A DNA stretch of 8,759 bases from Anaerolinea sp. (GTDB lineage Bacteria > Chloroflexota > Anaerolineae > Anaerolineales > Anaerolineaceae), in assembly GCA_013824385.1 (NCBI GenBank), contig PNNU01000119.1, positions 1 to 8,759 of the forward strand. The letters are read 5' to 3'. The position numbers were made by a program, and so were the translations under genes. Position 1 is the stretch's first letter, and each line of letters opens with the position of its first letter. A model generated the notes under the pieces. It did no database searches and had not been told where the DNA came from. It saw only the letters and a list, made by a program, of their open reading frames with translations. This document shows positions 7,414 through 8,759 of the stretch, piece after piece.

Positions 7414-7743
7414 ATGGAGAAGAACCATTCAAAAAACATTCATGTTGTCCTGAGAAATGGTCAATGGGTAGTAAGAGGAGAAACCACAAAGAGGGTTCGA
7501 TCCATACACACTACTCAATATGATGCCATTAATGCAGCAAGATTAATTGCAAAGAATGAAAAAAGTGATCTTGTCATTCATGGAATTGATGGCCGAATTC
7601 GTGAAAGGGATAGCTATTATTCTGGTCCATTACCCCCAAAATCACCTCGAAAGATATTATTTCCAATATTGATTAACAAGGTTGATGAAAAGAAAATCAA
7701 AAAAGCAATCAATGAAGTTATTAGTGAAAGAAAAGACATGTAA
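7414..7743 (+). CDS. DUF2188 domain protein
   Basis: A 109-residue soluble, basic protein of unknown function. Residues 8-79 match the pattern I know for DUF2188: a strand pair HVVLRNGQWVVRGE, then 'RSIHTTQYDAINAARLIAKN' (a Thr/Gln-Ala helix) and 'SDLVIHGIDGRIRERDSY', a small two-layer fold of roughly 60-70 residues. The tail (80-109) is Lys-rich and probably helical. ATG 7414 is chosen because AAGGA (7402-7406) stands 7 bases before it. The in-frame ATG 7381 would add 11 residues but has no ribosome site and overlaps the likely transcription start. No catalytic residues are evident. It lies in an A/T-rich gap between recO and the glycyl-tRNA synthetase gene and precedes a TIR-like protein by 98 bases in the same direction, so the two may form one unit. 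Molecular role not known. Confidence 0.82.
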   Translation: MEKNHSKNIHVVLRNGQWVVRGETTKRVRSIHTTQYDAINAARLIAKNEKSDLVIHGIDGRIRERDSYYSGPLPPKSPRKILFPILINKVDEKKIKKAINEVISERKDM

Positions 7744-7809
7744 ACGCCCATAGTCAAATACAATCATGGGGAATTTTATGCTTACTAAGCAATATCCTTC
7801 TTATATTTT

Positions 7810-7815
7810 TATAAT
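7810..7815 (+). promoter_or_regulatory. Candidate -10 box for the TIR-like gene
   Basis: TATAAT lies 26 bases before the ATG at 7842 in a very A/T-rich stretch, with a near match TATATT at 7802-7807. No -35 match is seen at normal spacing. A transcript from here would have a leader of about 20 bases without a Shine-Dalgarno sequence. A/T-rich sequence produces such matches by chance. Confidence 0.3.
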
Positions 7816-7841
7816 TTTTGAGATTGTTTCGTAGATAGTCT

Positions 7842-8471
7842 ATGAGTAGATATTCTGTAAACTATCTTAAGAATGTATTTATTAATTGCCCTTTTGATAA
7901 TGAATATGCTCACCTTTTAAAGGCAATTGTTTTCACAATTCATGACATCGGTTTTCGTCCAAGATGTGCTCGTGAAGCTAGTAATGCAGGACAAATAAGA
8001 CTTGAAAAAATCCTAGAAATCATTTCGGAATGTAAATATAGCATTCATGATATATCTCGAACAGAGCTTGACATTACTTCAGGATTACCTCGCTTTAATA
8101 TGCCGCTGGAATTAGGGCTGGATCTTGGGTGTAAACAATTTGGTAAACCTTATCAACAAGAAAAAGTTAGTCTCATTCTGGATATTGAATCATATCGTTA
8201 TCAAAAATTTATTTCTGATATTGCAGGGCAGGACATTTTTGGACATGATAACAATGAAGAAAACTTAGTTCTGATAGTTCGAAATTGGTTAAGCCTTGAA
8301 GTCGATCCTCGTTACATTGTTCCTGGTGGTGAAATGATTTTTCGAAGATATCAAGTTTTTCAAGGTGCATTACCTGATATCTGCAATAAATTACATTGGA
8401 ATCCGACCACACTGCCTTTTAATGATTTTTCATATGCTGTGGCTTTTTGGATTAGTTCAAATCCAATTTAG
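7842..8471 (+). CDS. Uncharacterised protein with TIR-like / deoxyribosyltransferase-like core
   Basis: A 209-residue protein of a family I recognise as recurring but unnamed. Its N-terminal half has the pattern of a TIR-like or nucleoside 2-deoxyribosyltransferase-like fold: strand one NVFINCPFDNEY (11-22), a helix ending in GFRPRCA (37-43), the strand-loop YSIHDISRTELD (66-77), and a helix with PRFNMPLELGLDLG (83-96), where Glu90 sits where the catalytic Glu of such enzymes lies. Further conserved-looking pieces are KVSLILD (108-114), QKFISDIAGQDI (121-132) and IVPGGEMIFRRY (159-170). There is no signal peptide or membrane helix. ATG 7842 is the first start after an in-frame TAG at 7836, and no ribosome binding site precedes it. 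It follows the DUF2188 gene by 98 bases. NAD or nucleotide cleavage, hence an effector role, is an inference from fold resemblance only. Confidence 0.7.
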   Translation: MSRYSVNYLKNVFINCPFDNEYAHLLKAIVFTIHDIGFRPRCAREASNAGQIRLEKILEIISECKYSIHDISRTELDITSGLPRFNMPLELGLDLGCKQFGKPYQQEKVSLILDIESYRYQKFISDIAGQDIFGHDNNEENLVLIVRNWLSLEVDPRYIVPGGEMIFRRYQVFQGALPDICNKLHWNPTTLPFNDFSYAVAFWISSNPI

Positions 8472-8591
8472 CGGTTATATAAATCTAAAAGTAATCTGTT
8501 TTGGCTTTTGTTTTTCTTGACTAAATAATCAATACCCTCAATATCTTAAAATTTACTTGCTAAAAAAAGATGATTCTGATTCCCGTCAGGG

Positions 8592-8597
8592 TATAAT
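8592..8597 (+). promoter_or_regulatory. Candidate -10 box for the glycyl-tRNA synthetase gene
   Basis: TATAAT lies 39 bases before the ATG, predicting a leader of about 33 bases. That is too short for a T-box riboswitch, so none controls this synthetase from this site. No -35 box is seen at 16-18 bases. The preceding 8472-8591 is A/T-rich, with no gene and no convincing terminator. Confidence 0.42.
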
Positions 8598-8636
8598 TGG
8601 AACACTTAAAAATTCGCCGCAAGCGCGGGAGGATGT

Positions 8637-8759
8637 ATGACAGAACCCCTTGATTTTCAATCCGTAATCATGACCCTGAATAAATTCTGGGCAGACCAGG
8701 GCTGTCTGATCTGGCAGCCGTATTACAGCCAGATTGGCGCAGGTACGATGAACCCCGGC
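8637..8759 (+). CDS. glyQ: Glycyl-tRNA synthetase, alpha-subunit part (5' fragment)
   Basis: The first 41 codons are open to the window edge. The residues show the start of the bacterial alpha2beta2-type glycyl-tRNA synthetase: [20 protein letters not shown] (7-26) and [15 protein letters not shown] (27-41), matching the family's FQ..I..L..FW...GC...QPY....GAGT pattern, part of the class II catalytic core that charges tRNA-Gly. GGAGG (8628-8632) precedes ATG 8637 at 4 bases. An ATG four bases earlier (8633) is in another frame and stops after six codons. Whether the beta subunit is fused (as in GlyQS proteins) or separate cannot be seen here. In Firmicutes glyQ follows recO directly; here two accessory genes stand between them. 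Confidence 0.92.
   Translation, partial: MTEPLDFQSVIMTLNKFWADQGCLIWQPYYSQIGAGTMNPG

Noticed and set aside
7747..7778. Hairpin CCCAT/ATGGG after the DUF2188 gene as a terminator
   Set aside because: Only five pairs with a 14-base loop and no proper T tract; too weak to call.
7766..7834. Small reading frame of 22 codons (MGNFMLTKQYPSYIFIIFEIVS) between the two island genes
   Set aside because: Hydrophobic and toxin-like at first glance, but ATG 7766 has no ribosome site, the frame is very short, and it overlaps the proposed promoter of the next gene. Only a weak GGGGA precedes its second ATG at 7778.
7319..8517. Imperfect inverted match flanking the two-gene island: GAAAAAGACCAAAA (7319-7332) against TTTTGGCTTTTGTTTTTC (8499-8516)
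   Set aside because: It is built almost wholly of A and T runs and needs gaps. No transposase or target-site duplication was found. Chance matches of this kind are expected in such A/T-rich sequence.
8614..8629. Small hairpin GCCGC/GCGC next to the glyQ ribosome site as a riboswitch or T-box
   Set aside because: The stem is only 3-5 pairs and the leader from the nearest -10 box is about 33 bases, far too short for a T-box. No T-box sequence is present.
1..8759. CRISPR array, insertion sequence, prophage attachment site or replication origin
   Set aside because: No regularly spaced repeats, transposase or integrase genes, DnaA-box clusters or long direct repeats were seen. The tRNA-Gln gene is not followed by a duplicated tRNA 3' end.

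Overview
The window looks like a bacterial chromosome segment from the phylum Chloroflexota, probably an Anaerolineae-type organism. This is an inference from protein style: a long lipoprotein-type peptide-binding protein with a Thr/Pro-rich linker, and a glycyl-tRNA synthetase start of the GlyQ type with a reading ([17 protein letters not shown]) that I associate with fused GlyQS enzymes of that phylum. No 16S or other decisive marker is present. All recognisable genes lie on the + strand.

Region 1 (1-3217) is an oligopeptide/dipeptide ABC importer: the last 29 codons of a DppB/OppB permease, a complete DppC/OppC permease, a strong intrinsic terminator, then the lipoprotein substrate-binding protein with its own -10 box. 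The ATPases are not in the window.

Region 2 (3218-3514) is non-coding for protein. It holds a tRNA-Gln(TTG) gene behind a good extended -10 promoter. A leader-like stretch follows, with a bulged terminator hairpin just upstream of glmU.

Region 3 (3515-7278) is a tight operon: glmU (UDP-GlcNAc synthesis), a CorC/HlyC-type CBS-domain membrane protein with a divergent DUF21 region, cdd (cytidine deaminase) and recO (recombinational repair). Gaps are 0-7 bases, so the genes are almost certainly co-transcribed. The order corC-cdd-recO-(glyQS) recalls the ybeY-cdd-era-recO-glyQ-glyS neighbourhood of Firmicutes, but without era.

Region 4 (7279-8636) interrupts that neighbourhood. It is an A/T-rich stretch with two accessory genes, each with its own candidate -10 box: a 109-residue DUF2188 protein and a 209-residue protein of an uncharacterised family with a TIR-like or nucleoside-deoxyribosyltransferase-like N-terminal core. 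This pair is the best candidate in the window for an undescribed system, possibly a small defence or effector module. That function is inferred from family style and location and is not shown by the sequence.

Region 5 (8637-8759) is the first 41 codons of glycyl-tRNA synthetase (alpha-subunit part), cut by the window edge.
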